From Vibrio vulnificus NBRC 15645 = ATCC 27562 (GTDB taxonomy: Bacteria; Pseudomonadota; Gammaproteobacteria; Enterobacterales; Vibrionaceae), in assembly GCF_002224265.1 (NCBI RefSeq), contig NZ_CP012881.1, forward strand, positions 558,001 to 622,000: a DNA stretch of 64,000 nucleotides, read 5' to 3'. Below are positions 63,061 to 64,000 of the stretch, in pieces (position 1 is the first letter of the stretch; every line of letters starts with the position of its first letter). The position numbers and the translations under genes are program-made. Under the pieces are notes generated by a model. The model ran no database searches and was not told where the DNA came from. It saw nothing but the letters and a program-made list of their open reading frames with translations.

Positions 63061-64000
63061 TTAATCCGAAGTCTTTTCGTTCACGTTTAGCGCGTCATCA
63101 ATCAGCGCTTTCTGCTGTTTCAAGTGCACCGACATATAACCAACGGCTGGAGAAGCTGATGCTGGACGACCAGCGTATTTCAACTCAGTTCCTGCCGGGA
63201 TAGCTGCTCGGAAGTTATGTTGGCTACAGTACCAAGCCCCTTGGTTTTGTGGCTCTTCCTGACACCAAACAAAATCTTCAACATTCACATAAGGTGCTAT
63301 TGCCGCTTTCACGTCATCCATCGGGAATGGATACAGCTGTTCAATACGTACAATCGCGACATCATCTTGCTCGTTATTGCGACGCTGCTCTAGAAGGTCG
63401 AAGTAGACCTTTCCTGAACAGAACACAACACGTTTCACTTTTGCCGGATCCAGTTCATCGATTTCTGGAATCGCTGGCATAAAGGTACCATTTGCCAAGT
63501 CATCGAGTGACGATGTGCATAATGGGTGACGTAGCAATGATTTAGGAGACATCACAATCAGTGGACGACGCATTGGACGCACAACTTGACGACGGATCAT
63601 GTGATAAACCTGCGCAGGGGTTGATGGCACAACCACTTGCATGTTTTGTTCAGCACACAGTTGTAGATAACGCTCAAGACGCGCAGATGAATGCTCTGGG
63701 CCTTGACCTTCATAGCCGTGAGGCAACAACATGGTTAACCCACATAGTCGAGCCCACTTCTGCTCACCCGAAGAGATGAACTGGTCAATAACCACTTGTG
63801 CGCCGTTAGCAAAGTCACCAAATTGCGCTTCCCAAAGCGTCAAGCCACTTGGCTCTGCCGTTGCGTAACCGTATTCAAAGGCAAGTACCGCTTCTTCAGA
63901 AAGAACCGAATCGAATACTTCAAAAGGACCTTGCTTATCATGAATATTGGCAAGAGGAACATAAGTACTGGCATCGTTTTGGTTGTGCAGTACAGCATGA
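63061..64000 (-). CDS. sucA: 2-oxoglutarate dehydrogenase E1 component, C-terminal part (cut by window)
   Basis: The frame stays open from the right window edge to a stop at 63061, covering about 312 C-terminal residues. It includes HNQNDASTYVPLANI, LAFEYGYATAEPSGLTLWEA, GDFANGAQVVIDQFISSGEQ, LLPHGYEGQGPEHSSARLER and RIEQLYPFPMDDV, all typical of the thiamine-dependent SucA transketolase domain. It decarboxylates 2-oxoglutarate and passes succinyl to SucB lipoyl groups. The real start lies outside the window. Confidence 0.97.
   Translation of the reverse strand, partial: HAVLHNQNDASTYVPLANIHDKQGPFEVFDSVLSEEAVLAFEYGYATAEPSGLTLWEAQFGDFANGAQVVIDQFISSGEQKWARLCGLTMLLPHGYEGQGPEHSSARLERYLQLCAEQNMQVVVPSTPAQVYHMIRRQVVRPMRRPLIVMSPKSLLRHPLCTSSLDDLANGTFMPAIPEIDELDPAKVKRVVFCSGKVYFDLLEQRRNNEQDDVAIVRIEQLYPFPMDDVKAAIAPYVNVEDFVWCQEEPQNQGAWYCSQHNFRAAIPAGTELKYAGRPASASPAVGYMSVHLKQQKALIDDALNVNEKTSD

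Overview
The window is a 64-kb piece of a Gammaproteobacterial chromosome, almost certainly a Vibrio (gene content and order fit chromosome 1 of a species near V. vulnificus; the species call is inference). Markers are the blocks ycgL-minCDE-rnd-fadD-slp-tsaB-yoaA, feoABC next to the competence regulator tfoS, znuA/znuCB next to sucABCD, and tRNA-Pro(GGG). Coding density is high and most genes are housekeeping. No insertion sequence, prophage, CRISPR array or rRNA was found.

Layout. 1-6.7 kb, all on the minus strand: a cut-off sugar ABC-transporter binding protein, an OmpR-type two-component system, selO and a chemoreceptor. 7.0-10.0 kb: a large secreted M6 metalloprotease with a GlyGly-CTERM tail. 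10.3-28.4 kb: a complete aryl polyene (APE) pigment locus. Its leftward arm is apeA, apeB and an FAD enzyme with halogenase signatures; its rightward arm is apeC to apeR with an aromatic amino acid ammonia-lyase gene inserted between apeJ and apeK. A tRNA-Pro(GGG) follows. 28.7-31.9 kb: a two-component system divergent from a lipoprotein with five DUF5666-like repeats. 32-35.8 kb: nupC, a LysR regulator, a lytic transglycosylase and ycgL. 36-37.7 kb: minCDE. 37.8-45.5 kb: a leftward block with rnd, fadD, an alpha/beta hydrolase, slp, tsaB, yoaA and two small unknowns. 45.7-49.8 kb: purU, yecM, argS and a HIT gene, with a 12-copy heptamer tandem repeat directly after argS. 49.9-52.6 kb: feoABC. 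52.6-56.9 kb: the small-RNA gene tfoR and its activator gene tfoS. 57.0-59.5 kb: the divergent zinc uptake genes znuA and znuCB around a Zur box. 59.6-64 kb: sucD, sucC, sucB and the 3' part of sucA.

How the genes work together. The APE locus encodes a dissociated type II polyketide-like line: ACPs ApeE/F, starter ligase ApeH, ketosynthases ApeO/ApeR with the chain-length-factor-like ApeC, reductase ApeQ, dehydratases ApeI/ApeP and thioesterase ApeK. Membrane coupling and export would use ApeD, ApeJ, ApeG, ApeL, ApeM and ApeN, and head-group tailoring would use ApeB and the FAD enzyme. The tfoS-tfoR pair is the chitin-to-competence relay known from V. cholerae. Two direct copies of TTTTTrTAAGG in front of tfoR, the second over the -35 position, look like the TfoS binding site. 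Metal control is visible as a near-consensus Fur box before feoA and a 14/15 Zur box between znuA and znuC.

The observations most worth follow-up are the ammonia lyase with a non-canonical Phe-His selectivity pair, the halogenase-like enzyme in the pigment locus, the tfoR promoter repeats, the heptamer array after argS, and the hairpin in the argS leader.
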